A stretch of 43,853 nt of DNA, taken from Caulobacteraceae bacterium (GTDB lineage: Bacteria; Pseudomonadota; Alphaproteobacteria; Caulobacterales; Caulobacteraceae). The translations under genes were made by a program, and so were the position numbers. How positions within the stretch are numbered: position 1 is the stretch's first letter; each line of letters begins with the position of its first letter. Positions 1 to 7,815 of the stretch are shown here, in pieces. The stretch lies in NCBI GenBank assembly GCA_031291645.1, contig JARLIQ010000108.1:1-43853 (forward strand), read 5' to 3'. The notes below the pieces were generated by a model. The model was not told where the DNA came from. It ran no database searches and saw only the letters and a list, made by a program, of their open reading frames with translations.

Positions 1-122
1 CGCGCGATCGCCGGCAGGCCGATGATCGCCGGATCGGCGAACAGGTTGAACAGGAACGGCCTTACGGCCTCAGGATTGTCCGGGCCGCCGAGGTTGAACA
101 GAACGACGGCGATCCGGCTCAT
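1..122 (-). CDS. hemH: Ferrochelatase, N-terminal part (cut by window edge)
   Basis: Reading the minus strand from the ATG at 122-120 gives [17 protein letters not shown], then a further 24 residues before the window ends. The [10 protein letters not shown] start is the typical N-terminus of ferrochelatase, which inserts ferrous iron into protoporphyrin IX to make haem. The start codon overlaps the hemE stop codon (ATGA), so the two are translationally coupled and co-transcribed, and both act in haem synthesis. Only 40-41 codons are visible, so completeness cannot be judged. The family call rests on the N-terminal motif and the hemE neighbour. Confidence 0.88.
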   Translation of the reverse strand, partial: MSRIAVVLFNLGGPDNPEAVRPFLFNLFADPAIIGLPAIA

Positions 123-1165
123 CCAGCCCTCCAGCCCGTCACCCGGCCCAGCACCTGTTCCACGTGGGCGATCGGGGTGTCCGGCAGGATGCCGTGCCCG
201 AGGTTGAACACGTAGGGACCGTGCCCCCACTGTTCGAGCAGTTGCTCGACCCGCCGGTCGAGCCCCGCGCCGCCGGCGCGCAGCAGCAGCGGATCGAGCG
301 CGCCCTGGATCGGCAGGCGCTGCTGCAGCCTCTGGCCCAAGCCGGCAGGGGCCGAGACGTCGAGCGCCACCGCATCCACCCCCGCGGCCGCCGCATAGCC
401 CTCGACCAGGGCGCCGGCCCCGCGCGGGAAGCCGATCACCGGGGCGGTGACCCCCGCCTCGCGCAGCCTGGCCACGATGGCGGCGTGCGGCCGGGTCACC
501 AGCCGGTCGAACAGGTCCTCGGGCAGGTTCTCGGCCCAGGATTCGAACAGCTTCAGCACCTGGGCGCCCGCCCGGGCCTGCATGACCAGGTAGCGCGCCG
601 TCGCCTCGACCAGCACCTCGATCAGCCCGTCCAGGGCCTCGGGATGCTGATAGGCGTAGGTCCGCGCCCCGCTGCGGTCGCTGGATCCGCCCTCGATCAT
701 GTAGGTGGCCACGGTCCAGGGTGCGCCGGCGAAGCCGATCAGCGCCCGCTCCGGCTCCAGCACCGCGCGGACCCGCGACAGGGTTTCTCCGACGGCTGAC
801 AATCGCCCGGTGGAGGCCTCGACCTCGCCCTGCAGGCGTTCGAGTTCCGGCAAGGGCCCAAGCTTGGGCCCCTCGCCAACCTCGAACCACACCGCCTGGC
901 CCAGCGCCCGGGGGATCAGCAGGATGTCGGCGAAGACGATGGCCGCGTCGAAGGGAAAGCGGCGCATCGGCTGCAACGTCGCCTCGGCCGCCATCTCGGG
1001 ATCGAGGCAGAAGGCGATGAAGTCGGACGCGCGGGACCTGAGCTCGCGGTACTCCGGCAGGTAGCGTCCCGCCTGTCGCATGAACCACACCGGCGGCCGC
1101 GGCTGGGCCTCACCCTTCAGGGTTCTCAGCATGACAGGAACGTTTTGGTAATCGGGAGCGTTCAT
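119..1165 (-). CDS. hemE: Uroporphyrinogen decarboxylase
   Basis: HemE decarboxylates the four acetate side chains of uroporphyrinogen III to give coproporphyrinogen III in cytoplasmic haem synthesis. Both family signatures are present: the N-terminal block with [17 protein letters not shown], and [17 protein letters not shown] in the middle. The product of 348 residues is the usual length. The frame is open upstream to a TTG at 1201, but the ATG at 1165 gives the expected N-terminus ([18 protein letters not shown]) and is preferred. hemH follows with a 4-base overlap. Upstream lies the candidate replication origin, and the CtrA box at 1224-1238 falls where the hemE promoter should be. In Caulobacter crescentus a strong hemE promoter inside the origin is known to be CtrA-controlled; the same is inferred here. 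Confidence 0.96.
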   Translation of the reverse strand: MNAPDYQNVPVMLRTLKGEAQPRPPVWFMRQAGRYLPEYRELRSRASDFIAFCLDPEMAAEATLQPMRRFPFDAAIVFADILLIPRALGQAVWFEVGEGPKLGPLPELERLQGEVEASTGRLSAVGETLSRVRAVLEPERALIGFAGAPWTVATYMIEGGSSDRSGARTYAYQHPEALDGLIEVLVEATARYLVMQARAGAQVLKLFESWAENLPEDLFDRLVTRPHAAIVARLREAGVTAPVIGFPRGAGALVEGYAAAAGVDAVALDVSAPAGLGQRLQQRLPIQGALDPLLLRAGGAGLDRRVEQLLEQWGHGPYVFNLGHGILPDTPIAHVEQVLGRVTGWRAG

Positions 1166-1223
1166 GAAGGCCGTTAAATCCTCTCCCTGCGCCGGGCTCA
1201 AGCCCGCCTGCCCGCCCTATTAC

Positions 1224-1238
1224 TTAATGAAGAGTTAA
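1224..1238. promoter_or_regulatory. CtrA box 1
   Basis: TTAATGAAGAGTTAA matches the full CtrA consensus TTAA-N7-TTAA. It lies 59 bases upstream of the hemE start in the most AT-rich part of the intergenic region, so it could both repress replication and control hemE transcription. Binding is inferred. Confidence 0.85.
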
Positions 1239-1354
1239 ATAGGTTTGAGGAGGAGGTAGAACGGGGGCAGACCGGGGACAACCCGGATCGGCCCGATCCG
1301 TCCCCCGCTCGCCAGCCGTTTTCCCGCCCGCCCTCAACAGGGCGCCGTCGGCGT

Positions 1355-1363
1355 TGTGGACGG
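1355..1363 (-). promoter_or_regulatory. Weak DnaA-box-like sequence
   Basis: TGTGGACGG on the plus strand reads CCGTCCACA on the other, sharing the TCCACA core with the DnaA box (6 of 9 positions). Caulobacter origins are known to rely on weak, non-consensus DnaA boxes, which is why this is listed. The match alone is poor. Confidence 0.3.
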
Positions 1364-1393
1364 TGTTGAGAACCCGCCAACCGGCGAAACTCG

Positions 1394-1408
1394 TTAATCA
1401 ATCCTTAA
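1394..1408. promoter_or_regulatory. CtrA box 2, overlapping an IHF-like sequence
   Basis: TTAATCAATCCTTAA is an exact TTAA-N7-TTAA box. It also holds AATCAA followed by TCCTTAA, which matches the IHF consensus WATCAA-N4-TTR except that the spacer is one base short. In C. crescentus one origin CtrA site is known to overlap an IHF site, so this may be the equivalent element. Confidence 0.8.
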
Positions 1409-1602
1409 CGCGCCGACGGTGCACGACCGCAGTCGTCCACCATCTTGTCTCGCGCCGCCCCGGATGGCCGTCCGCCGCCGTCCACCGCGGCGGCGAACTG
1501 GGGACGGACGACCAGAAAAGAAGGCTGTAATCCCAAGGCCGCTTGGCAAAACCTCGCCGAGCCGCTTTTCTCCCCCGCGAGCGCCCCGCTTTAGGTCCGC
1601 CG

Positions 1603-1617
1603 TTAACGTTTCGTTAA
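1603..1617. promoter_or_regulatory. CtrA box 3
   Basis: TTAACGTTTCGTTAA is an exact TTAA-N7-TTAA box. Each half is part of a palindromic CGTTAACG octamer (1601-1608 and 1612-1619) spaced by one helical turn. It lies 41 bases upstream of the ATG at 1659, so it may also act at the promoter of that gene. Confidence 0.82.
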
Positions 1618-1621
1618 CGGG

Positions 1622-1630
1622 ATCTCCACA
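1622..1630 (+). promoter_or_regulatory. Weak DnaA-box-like sequence
   Basis: ATCTCCACA matches TTATCCACA at 7 of 9 positions and lies 4 bases from CtrA box 3. CtrA and DnaA sites lie close together in Caulobacter origins. This is a candidate only. Confidence 0.35.
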
Positions 1631-1658
1631 GCCGGGCGAAGGGACACGACGCCCGCCG

Positions 1659-2507
1659 ATGTCGACCACCGCGCGTTTCGCCACCTACTTCCATATCCAC
1701 CTCGTCTCGGATTCCACCGGCGAGACGCTGAACGCCATGGCCCGAGCGGTCTGCGCGCGCTTCGACGACGTGCTGCCGATCGAACACATCTATTCCCTGG
1801 TCCGCTCGCCCCGGCAGCTCGAGCGGGTGCTGCGCGAGGTCGAGGGCTCGCCCGGCGTGGTGCTGCACACCATCGTCGACAAGGACCTGCGGGCCGAGCT
1901 GGAACGCGGCTGCCGCGAGCTGGAGATGCCGTGCGTCGCCGCGCTGGACCCCATGGTGGCGGCCCTGGCCCGCTATCTCGGGGCGTCGATCTCGACGCGC
2001 GTCGGGGCCCAGCACGCGCTGGACAACGACTATTTCAACCGCATGGATGCGCTCAGCTACGCGATCAACCATGACGATGGCCAGGGGACGCAGGATCTGG
2101 AATCGGCCGACGTGGTGCTGGTCGGCGTCAGCCGGACCTCCAAGACCCCGACCTCGATCTACCTCGCCCACCGCGGCATCCGCGCGGCCAACGTTCCGCT
2201 GGTCCCCGGCGCGGAGCCGCCGAGCCAGCTGTTCAGCCTCAAGCGCGCCGTGGTGGTGGGGTTGACCCTTTCGCCCGACCGGCTGATCCAGATCCGCCGC
2301 AATCGGCTGTTGAACCTGCGCGAGAACCGCGAAAGCGACTACATCGAACTGGAATCGGTGCGCGAGGAGATCGTCCGCGCCCGCCGGCTGTTCGAGCGGC
2401 ACGGTTGGCCGGTGATCGACGTGACCCGCCGCTCGGTCGAGGAGACCGCCGCCGCCATCGTCAACGTGATGACCGCGGGCCGCGGCCAGATCGAGGTCCT
2501 GTCTTGA
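1659..2507 (+). CDS. DUF299 bifunctional kinase/pyrophosphorylase (PEP synthase or PPDK regulator)
   Basis: This family phosphorylates and dephosphorylates phosphoenolpyruvate synthase or pyruvate phosphate dikinase to switch them off and on. The 282-residue product has the expected N-terminus ([19 protein letters not shown], residues 13-31) and the P-loop-like motif [11 protein letters not shown] at residues 156-166. The ATG at 1659 is chosen because homology begins there. The frame stays open 240 bases upstream, but that part covers the origin and looks non-coding. A GAAGGGA purine run lies about 14 bases before the ATG, which is rather far. It is the first gene of the maf-aroE-coaE-dnaQ operon, overlapping maf by 4 bases. 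Its Caulobacter counterpart is the 'RP001' gene beside the origin. Whether the target is PEP synthase or PPDK cannot be told from sequence. Confidence 0.93.
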   Translation: MSTTARFATYFHIHLVSDSTGETLNAMARAVCARFDDVLPIEHIYSLVRSPRQLERVLREVEGSPGVVLHTIVDKDLRAELERGCRELEMPCVAALDPMVAALARYLGASISTRVGAQHALDNDYFNRMDALSYAINHDDGQGTQDLESADVVLVGVSRTSKTPTSIYLAHRGIRAANVPLVPGAEPPSQLFSLKRAVVVGLTLSPDRLIQIRRNRLLNLRENRESDYIELESVREEIVRARRLFERHGWPVIDVTRRSVEETAAAIVNVMTAGRGQIEVLS

Positions 2508-3097
2508 CCCAGGTGATCCTGGCTTCGACCAGCGCCGTCCGCCGCGAACTGCTGGCGGGCGCCGGCCTCGCCTTCACCGCGGTGGGGTCGGGGGTGGACG
2601 AGGAGGCGGTCAAGGCGCGCATGCTGGCCGACGGCGCCCGGCCCAGGGCGATCGCCGAGGCCCTGGCCGCGATCAAGGCCGAGCAGGTCTCGCGCGATTT
2701 CGACGGCCTGGTGATCGGCGCCGACCAGACGCTGGACCTGGACGGGACGCTGTTCGACAAGGTCGTGGACATCGAGGCCGCCCGCGAGCGCCTGCTCCGC
2801 CTGCGCGGCCGCACCCACCAGCTGCACGCCGGCGTGGCGGTCGCCCAGGCCGGGGCCGTGGTCTGGATGCAGACCGTCAGCGCCAGCCTGACCGTCCGGG
2901 CCTTCTCCGACGGCTTCCTCGATACCTATCTGGCGCGCAACGGCGAGGCGGCGCTGACCTCGGTCGGCTGCTACCACCTGGAGGGCGAGGGCGTGCAATT
3001 GTTCGAGAAGGTCGAGGGCGACTATTTCGCCATCCTGGGCCTTCCGCTGCAGGGCCTTCTGGACCTGTTCCGCGCGCGGGGGGTGCTGGCGGCATGA
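2504..3097 (+). CDS. maf: Maf family nucleotide pyrophosphatase
   Basis: Maf proteins hydrolyse non-canonical or modified nucleoside triphosphates to monophosphates, cleaning the nucleotide pool. The product has 197 residues, standard for the family. Visible motifs are [12 protein letters not shown] (residues 6-17, the S-x4-R-LL substrate loop) and GADQTL (72-77), in which the usual ADT reads ADQ with the acidic residue D74 kept. The start must be TTG at 2504, which overlaps the stop of the upstream gene (TTGA). No ATG lies near the N-terminal motif. The weak start and overlap imply translational coupling. The stop overlaps aroE (ATGA). The substrate subclass cannot be assigned with confidence. 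Confidence 0.92.
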   Translation: MTQVILASTSAVRRELLAGAGLAFTAVGSGVDEEAVKARMLADGARPRAIAEALAAIKAEQVSRDFDGLVIGADQTLDLDGTLFDKVVDIEAARERLLRLRGRTHQLHAGVAVAQAGAVVWMQTVSASLTVRAFSDGFLDTYLARNGEAALTSVGCYHLEGEGVQLFEKVEGDYFAILGLPLQGLLDLFRARGVLAA

Positions 3098-3966
3098 GCC
3101 GGATCACCGGAGCGACCGCGGTGGCCGGCGTCGTGGGCCGGCCGGTCCGCCATTCGATGAGCCCGATCCTGCACAACGCCTGGCTGGCGGCCACCGGGAT
3201 CGACGGGGTCTATGTGCCGTTCAGCCCGACGGCCGAGGGTTTTCCGGCCCTGGTCGCGGGATTGCGCGGGGCCAGCGTCAGGGGCCTGAACGTGACCTTG
3301 CCGTTCAAGGAGGCGGCGCTGGCCGCCGCCGACCGGGCCAGCGAACGCGCCCTGCGGGCCGGCGCGGCCAATGTGCTGGTGTTCGAGGCGGACGGAACGG
3401 TCCGCGCCGACAACACCGACGGCGAGGGGATGATCGGCGCCTTCGCCGCCCAGGCGCCGGGCCATGACTTGGCCGCGGCCCCGGTGGTGGTGCTGGGTGC
3501 GGGCGGCGCGGGCCGCGGCGCGGTGGGGGCCCTGCTGGACGCCGGCGCGCCCGAGGTGCGGCTGGTCAACCGCACCCTGGCCAAGGCCGAGGCGATCAAA
3601 GACCGCCTGGGCGGACCCATCCGGGTCTTCGGTTGGGACGCGGTCGCCGAGGCGACGTCGGGCGCCGGGGCGCTGGTCAACGCGACGGCCCTCGGCCTGG
3701 AGGGCCGCGATCCGCCGCTCGCCGCGCTCGAAGGTCTGCCGCCGGGCGCGGTGGTGATGGACATGGTCTACAAGCCCCTGCGCACGGCCCTGCTCGCGCA
3801 AGCGGCGGCGGCGGGGCATCCGACGGTCGATGGGCTGGAGATGCTGATCCGCCAGGCCGTCCCCTCGTTCGAGGCCTTCTTCGGCCAGGCCCCGCCGGCC
3901 TCGGTCGACGTGCGGGCCCTGGCCCTGGCGGCGCTCGGCGAAGCGGCGAAGGAGACCGTGCGATGA
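3094..3966 (+). CDS. aroE: Shikimate dehydrogenase (NADP+)
   Basis: AroE reduces 3-dehydroshikimate to shikimate with NADPH in the aromatic amino acid pathway. The 290-residue product has the shikimate-binding HSMSP (residues 20-24), the catalytic lysine in [10 protein letters not shown] (K72), the paired aspartate in NTDG (D109), the dinucleotide loop GAGGAG (135-140) and the NADP-selecting NRT (159-161). All catalytic positions are intact. The ATG overlaps the maf stop and the TGA overlaps the coaE start, both as ATGA, so translation is coupled along the operon. Confidence 0.97.
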   Translation: MSRITGATAVAGVVGRPVRHSMSPILHNAWLAATGIDGVYVPFSPTAEGFPALVAGLRGASVRGLNVTLPFKEAALAAADRASERALRAGAANVLVFEADGTVRADNTDGEGMIGAFAAQAPGHDLAAAPVVVLGAGGAGRGAVGALLDAGAPEVRLVNRTLAKAEAIKDRLGGPIRVFGWDAVAEATSGAGALVNATALGLEGRDPPLAALEGLPPGAVVMDMVYKPLRTALLAQAAAAGHPTVDGLEMLIRQAVPSFEAFFGQAPPASVDVRALALAALGEAAKETVR

Positions 3967-4595
3967 TCACCGTGGGCCTGACCGGGTCGATCGGCATGGG
4001 CAAGTCGACCACCGCGGCCATGTTCGCCGAGGCGGGCGTGCCGGTCTACGACGCCGACGCCGAGGTGGCGGCCCTCTACGCCAAGGGCGGCGGGGCGGTG
4101 GCGCCGCTGGAGGCGGCCTTCCCCGGCGTGGTCAAGGACGGGGCGGTGGACCGCGAGGCCCTGCGCCAGCGGGTGCTGGGCGATCCCGAGGCGATCCAGC
4201 GGCTCAACCGCGTCGTCCACCCCCTGCTCGGCGCCAGCCGCGAGGCCTTCTTCAAGCGCGCGCGTGAGCGCGGCGCCGACATGGTGGTGCTGGACATCCC
4301 CCTCCTGTTCGAGACCGGCGGCGAGGGGCGGATGGACGCGGTGGTCGTCGTCTCCGCGCCCGCCGAGGTCCAGCGCGAGCGGGTGCTGGCTCGGCCCGGC
4401 TGGACCGCCGAGCGGCTGGACGCGATCCTGGCCCAGCAGCTGCACGACAGCGAAAAGCGCGCCCGCGCCCACTTCGTCATCGACACCGGCCGCGGCCTCG
4501 ACGCCGCCCGCGAACAGGTGCGCGAGGTGATCGCGACGCTCCGCGCCCGCGGCGCGCCCGCGCTTGAAGCGCAGGGCGAACCGCAGCATGGATAG
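3963..4595 (+). CDS. coaE: Dephospho-CoA kinase
   Basis: CoaE phosphorylates the ribose 3'-hydroxyl of dephospho-CoA, the last step of coenzyme A synthesis. The N-terminus reads [13 protein letters not shown] with the P-loop at residues 8-16, followed by the YDADAEV acceptor motif. The length of 210 residues is normal. The ATG at 3963 overlaps the aroE stop. dnaQ follows three bases after the TAG. The order aroE-coaE-dnaQ-secB is the usual one near the origin in Caulobacteraceae. Confidence 0.97.
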   Translation: MITVGLTGSIGMGKSTTAAMFAEAGVPVYDADAEVAALYAKGGGAVAPLEAAFPGVVKDGAVDREALRQRVLGDPEAIQRLNRVVHPLLGASREAFFKRARERGADMVVLDIPLLFETGGEGRMDAVVVVSAPAEVQRERVLARPGWTAERLDAILAQQLHDSEKRARAHFVIDTGRGLDAAREQVREVIATLRARGAPALEAQGEPQHG

Positions 4596-4598
4596 GTG

Positions 4599-5315
4599 AT
4601 GGCGCGCGAGATCGTTCTGGACACCGAGACCACCGGCCTGGACCACAGGACCGGCCACCGGATGATCGAAGTCGCCTGCGTCGAGCTGGAGGATTTCCTG
4701 CCGACGGGGCGCACCTTCCACCGCCTGATCCACCCCGAGCGCGACATCGATCCGGACGCCGAACGGGTGCACGGCATCTCGCTGGCCTCGCTGGAAGGCA
4801 AGCCCCGGTTCCACGAGCCGGAGGTCTGCGACGCCCTGCTGGAGTTCGTCGGCGATGCGACCCTGGTGGCGCACAACGCGGCCTTCGACCGGGGCTTTCT
4901 GAACTTCGAGTTGACACGGGCCGGCCGCGGGGTGCTGGCCGATTCGCGCTGGGTGGACACCCTGTCCCTGGCCCAGAAGCGGTTTCCGGGCATGTACAAT
5001 TCGCTCGATGCGCTGTGCAAACGCTTCAAGATCTCGCTGGCCGAGCGCGAGAAGCACGGCGCGCTGATCGACGCGCGGCTGTTGGCCGCCGTCTATCTGG
5101 AGCTGCGCGGCGGGCGCGAGCGCGGGCTCGACCTTTCGCCGGTCGACGGGAACGCCGGTCAGACCCAGACCGTCGGCCCGGTGACCCACGGCCCGCGGCC
5201 CCGGCCGCTTGCGCCGCGCTCGACCCCGGCCGAGCGCGAGGTCCACGCCGCCTTCGTCCACGCCAATCTCAAGGAAAAGGCGATCTGGCTGAAGTTCGGC
5301 CTGGAGCCGGAATAG
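4599..5315 (+). CDS. dnaQ: DNA polymerase III epsilon subunit (3'-5' proofreading exonuclease)
   Basis: This is the proofreading subunit of the replicative polymerase core. The DEDDh residues are visible: D8 and E10 in VLDTETTG, D97 in AHNAAFDRGF, and H153 and D158 in HGALIDARLL. The product of 238 residues matches the family, with a C-terminal part expected to bind the polymerase subunit. The ATG at 4599 is used. A GTG directly before it (4596) would add one residue. It ends the operon that starts at 1659 and converges on secB, with only 12 bases between the two stops. Confidence 0.96.
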   Translation: MAREIVLDTETTGLDHRTGHRMIEVACVELEDFLPTGRTFHRLIHPERDIDPDAERVHGISLASLEGKPRFHEPEVCDALLEFVGDATLVAHNAAFDRGFLNFELTRAGRGVLADSRWVDTLSLAQKRFPGMYNSLDALCKRFKISLAEREKHGALIDARLLAAVYLELRGGRERGLDLSPVDGNAGQTQTVGPVTHGPRPRPLAPRSTPAEREVHAAFVHANLKEKAIWLKFGLEPE

Positions 5316-5327
5316 AACCGAGACGGT

Positions 5328-5816
5328 TCAGGCCTGGCCGGCCGGCTCGCCCGAAAGCTGGCCGCGGCGGGCGGCGTAGATGGCCCCGAAGTCGATCGGA
5401 TCGAGCATGAAGGGCGGGAAGCCGCCTTCGGTGGTCAGGTCGGCGACCACCTTGCGCACAAACGGGAACATGAAGCGCGGGCACTCGATCAAGAGCACCG
5501 GCTCCATGCTTTCCTCGGGCACGCCCTGGATCTGGAAGAGGCCGCCGTACAGCAGCTCGATCTGGAACACCATATCGGCCTCGTGCCGGGCGCCGGCGGT
5601 GAACTTCAGGTCCACTTCATAGAGGTTGTCCTCCCGGGCCCGGGCGTTGAGTTCGACCCCGATGTCGATCTGCGGCTGGACGCCGGTCGGGCGCAGGGAT
5701 TCCGGCGCGCGCGGGTTCTCGAACGACAGGTCCCGGATGAACTGGGCCAGGATGCGGATCGACGGCGCGGCCACGCCTTCGCCGTTCTCGACGCCAGCGG
5801 TTTCGATATCGGTCAT
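5328..5816 (-). CDS. secB: Protein-export chaperone SecB
   Basis: SecB is a cytoplasmic tetramer that keeps precursor proteins unfolded and passes them to SecA. The 162-residue product shows the family core: [20 protein letters not shown], a [11 protein letters not shown] strand, [14 protein letters not shown] and [16 protein letters not shown]. The frame is open to 5873, but the ATG at 5816 has a good ribosome site (AAGGGA 6 bases upstream) and gives the MTD start common in Caulobacter homologues. It is divergent from the Tim44-like gene, and the roughly 180 bases between them must hold both promoters. Confidence 0.97.
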   Translation of the reverse strand: MTDIETAGVENGEGVAAPSIRILAQFIRDLSFENPRAPESLRPTGVQPQIDIGVELNARAREDNLYEVDLKFTAGARHEADMVFQIELLYGGLFQIQGVPEESMEPVLLIECPRFMFPFVRKVVADLTTEGGFPPFMLDPIDFGAIYAARRGQLSGEPAGQA

Positions 5817-5993
5817 GAACGGTCCCTTGCGGCGCGGCCCCGTCCTGGAGGCCGGACCGGCGGCTGCTATCACGCAAGAGAGAGGGGTGCAACGCGGCGC
5901 CTGACGCGGCCGGCGAGTATGACTATATTGAAGGATGGTCCTTCCGCCCGCGCCGCGGGTCGGCGGGACGCGCCTGTCAATTCCGGTGTCTTC

Positions 5994-6605
5994 GTGCAGC
6001 TCCTAGAACTCCTGATCCTCGCCGTCCTCGCCGCCGTCGTCCTGTACCAGCTCTATGCGGTGCTCGGCCGGCGCGTCGGCCGCCAGCCGGAGGAGGGCCT
6101 GCCGGCCCCGACGCCGCGCCGGCCCGACGAAACCGACGCCCGCCCGCGCGAAGCCGAGGACGTCGCCCCCGCCACCGGCATGGCGGGCCTCCAGGCGCGC
6201 GACCCCAGTTTCGACCCCGTCCGCTTCGTCGAGGGCGCCCGTAGCGCCTATGAGGCGATCGTGCGCGCCTTCGCCGCCGGAGACCGCGCGGCGCTGGCCC
6301 GGCTGGTCTCGCCCACGGTCATGACCGGCTTCGACAAGGCGATCGGCGCGCGCGAGGCCGAAGGCCGCACCGAGACGGTGGAGTTCATCCACCCGCCCCG
6401 CGCCGACCTGGACAGCGCCGAGGCCAGCGGCGACGTGGCCCGCGCCCGGGTCCGCTTCCTGGCCGAGTTCCGCAGCCGCACCAAGGGCCCGGAAGGCGAG
6501 GGGGTCGACGACCGCCGCACGGCCGAGCTCTGGACGTTCGAGCGGCGCCTCTCCAGCCGTGACCCCAACTGGACGCTGGTGCGGGTCGACGAGGCGAATG
6601 CCTGA
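5994..6605 (+). CDS. Tim44-like/TimA domain protein, membrane-anchored
   Basis: The first 24 residues form one hydrophobic segment ([18 protein letters not shown]), followed by a Pro/Glu/Arg-rich linker and a C-terminal Tim44-like domain. The latter is recognised by [16 protein letters not shown], the [10 protein letters not shown] region and the closing [21 protein letters not shown]. Bacterial members are inner-membrane proteins with the domain in the cytoplasm; their role is not settled. The GTG at 5994 puts the membrane segment at the N-terminus, as in relatives. An in-frame ATG at 5919 would add 25 residues, but a small hairpin (5930-5944) lies between the two and neither has a clear ribosome site. 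Its position beside secB is conserved in Caulobacteraceae. mltA follows. Confidence 0.85.
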   Translation: MQLLELLILAVLAAVVLYQLYAVLGRRVGRQPEEGLPAPTPRRPDETDARPREAEDVAPATGMAGLQARDPSFDPVRFVEGARSAYEAIVRAFAAGDRAALARLVSPTVMTGFDKAIGAREAEGRTETVEFIHPPRADLDSAEASGDVARARVRFLAEFRSRTKGPEGEGVDDRRTAELWTFERRLSSRDPNWTLVRVDEANA

Positions 6606-6643
6606 AACCCTCGGCTGGACCTGGCGCCGAGATCACGAAGACT

Positions 6644-6662
6644 TTGGATTGAATCAATCCAA
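6644..6662. promoter_or_regulatory. Perfect 19-bp palindrome centred on a GANTC site
   Basis: TTGGATTGAATCAATCCAA has two 9-base arms around one central base. The centre reads GAATC, a recognition site of the cell-cycle methylase CcrM. It ends 4 bases before the preferred mltA start, so it covers the place where a ribosome site should be. It could be an operator, or an RNA hairpin that limits translation. Function is unknown. Confidence 0.55.
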
Positions 6663-6666
6663 GACC

Positions 6667-7815
6667 ATGAACGTGATCGATCCTGAAGAGTCAGAGTGGG
6701 CCCCGGGCGGAAGACCGCCCCGCGCCTTTCCTCGACCCGCCCTAGCCGCCGTCCTCGCCTGCCTCGCCCTCTACGCCTGCGCGACGCCGCGCTATCCGGT
6801 CGCGCCGCTCCCGTCCGCGCCCGCGCGTCCCCACGCCCCGCCGGTGGCGGCGCCTGCGCCCGGGCCCGAGGCCCGGCGGCTGTCGGACCTGCCGGGCTGG
6901 GCCGCCGAGGACCACGCCGCCGCCTTCCGCGCCTTCCAGGCCGGCTGCCGGGTGACGCGCGATCCGGCGCTGTACGAGGTCTGCCGCCGCGCGCGCGGGG
7001 TCGGCCGGCTCGACGAGCCGGCGGCCCGCGCCTTCTTCGAGGACAATTTCCGGCCCCGCGCGATCGGGACGCCCGGCGTCCTGACCGGCTATTTCGTGCC
7101 CGAATACGAGGCGCGCGAGGACCCCGTTCCGCCGTTCACCGCGCCGGTGCGGCCCAGGCCCGCCGACCTGCCGGCGGCGAACGGCGGTCCCTACCTCGAT
7201 CGCGCCGCGATCGAGGTAGACGACCCGGCCCCGGCGGAGGCCCTGGCCTGGATGCGGCCGGAGGATCTGTTCTTCATGCAGATCCAGGGCTCGGGCGTGC
7301 TCGACTTCCCTGACGGCCACCGGCTGAAGGCGAGCTTCGCCGCCAGCAACGGCCAGCCCTTCACGCCGATCGCCGCGCCCCTGCGCCAGCGCGGCGCGCT
7401 TTCGGCCTCGGGCAGTTCGGGCGAGGCGATCCGCGCCTGGCTGGCCGACCATCGCGGGCCCGAGGCCGATGCGGTCATGCGGCTCAATCCGCGCTACGTC
7501 TTCTTCACCACCGCCCCGGACGACGGGGCCGAGCCGGTCGGCACCGCAGGCCTGCCGCTGTCGCCCGGCCGGGCGATCGCGGTCGATGCGTCGCTGCACT
7601 CGATGGGCGGGCTCTACTGGATCGACGCCGACGCGCCCGTGCTCAACGGCGCGGCGGCGGCCTATCGGCGGCTGGTGATGGCGCTCGACACCGGCGGGGC
7701 GATCAAGGGCCCGGCGCGGGCCGACCTCTATGTGGGTCGCGGACCCGCCGCCGGCATCGAGGCCGGCCACATCCGCCACACCCTGAGGCTTTACGAACTG
7801 GCGCCGCTCCAGTGA
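6667..7815 (+). CDS. mltA: MltA-type lytic murein transglycosylase, lipoprotein
   Basis: MltA cleaves the MurNAc-GlcNAc bond of peptidoglycan with formation of 1,6-anhydroMurNAc. The product (382 residues from the ATG at 6667) has a hydrophobic signal segment ending in LALYAC, a plausible lipobox. The MltA domain follows (GVLTGYFVPEYEA, DLFFMQIQGSGVLDFPDG, RLNPRYVFF). The C-terminal 3D domain (AVDASLHSMGGLYW, ALDTGGAIKGPARADLYVG) holds the catalytic aspartate region. The N-terminus before the signal segment is acidic (DPEESE), which is odd for a lipoprotein. An ATG at 6598 that overlaps the upstream stop is the alternative start, but makes the signal region even longer. The stop overlaps the Smr gene (GTGA). 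The start is uncertain; the family is not. Confidence 0.92.
   Translation: MNVIDPEESEWAPGGRPPRAFPRPALAAVLACLALYACATPRYPVAPLPSAPARPHAPPVAAPAPGPEARRLSDLPGWAAEDHAAAFRAFQAGCRVTRDPALYEVCRRARGVGRLDEPAARAFFEDNFRPRAIGTPGVLTGYFVPEYEAREDPVPPFTAPVRPRPADLPAANGGPYLDRAAIEVDDPAPAEALAWMRPEDLFFMQIQGSGVLDFPDGHRLKASFAASNGQPFTPIAAPLRQRGALSASGSSGEAIRAWLADHRGPEADAVMRLNPRYVFFTTAPDDGAEPVGTAGLPLSPGRAIAVDASLHSMGGLYWIDADAPVLNGAAAAYRRLVMALDTGGAIKGPARADLYVGRGPAAGIEAGHIRHTLRLYELAPLQ

Larger units (their letters stand above)
1166..1658. other. Candidate chromosome replication origin (Cori)
   Basis: This stretch of about 490 bases has no convincing gene. It lies between hemE (leaving leftward) and the DUF299/RP001-type gene (leaving rightward), the same gene context as Cori of Caulobacter crescentus. 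It holds three exact TTAA-N7-TTAA boxes for the cell-cycle regulator CtrA, an AT-rich patch at about 1219-1241 that could be the unwinding element, and weak DnaA-box-like sequences. No perfect TTATCCACA box is visible. A plus-strand frame is open across 1419-1658, but its arginine- and proline-rich translation looks like a by-product of high GC content. The origin assignment is inferred from synteny and motifs. Confidence 0.85.

Noticed and set aside
1166-1201. TTG start that would lengthen HemE by 12 residues
   Set aside because: The ATG at 1165 gives the standard N-terminus; the TTG has no good ribosome site.
1419-1658. Open frame upstream of the DUF299 gene that would add 80 residues
   Set aside because: It is Arg/Pro-rich, crosses two-thirds of the origin and a CtrA box, and homology begins only at the ATG at 1659.
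5315-5329. Small GAACCG-AGA-CGGTTC hairpin between dnaQ and secB
   Set aside because: Six-base stem without T run that overlaps the secB stop; could be chance.
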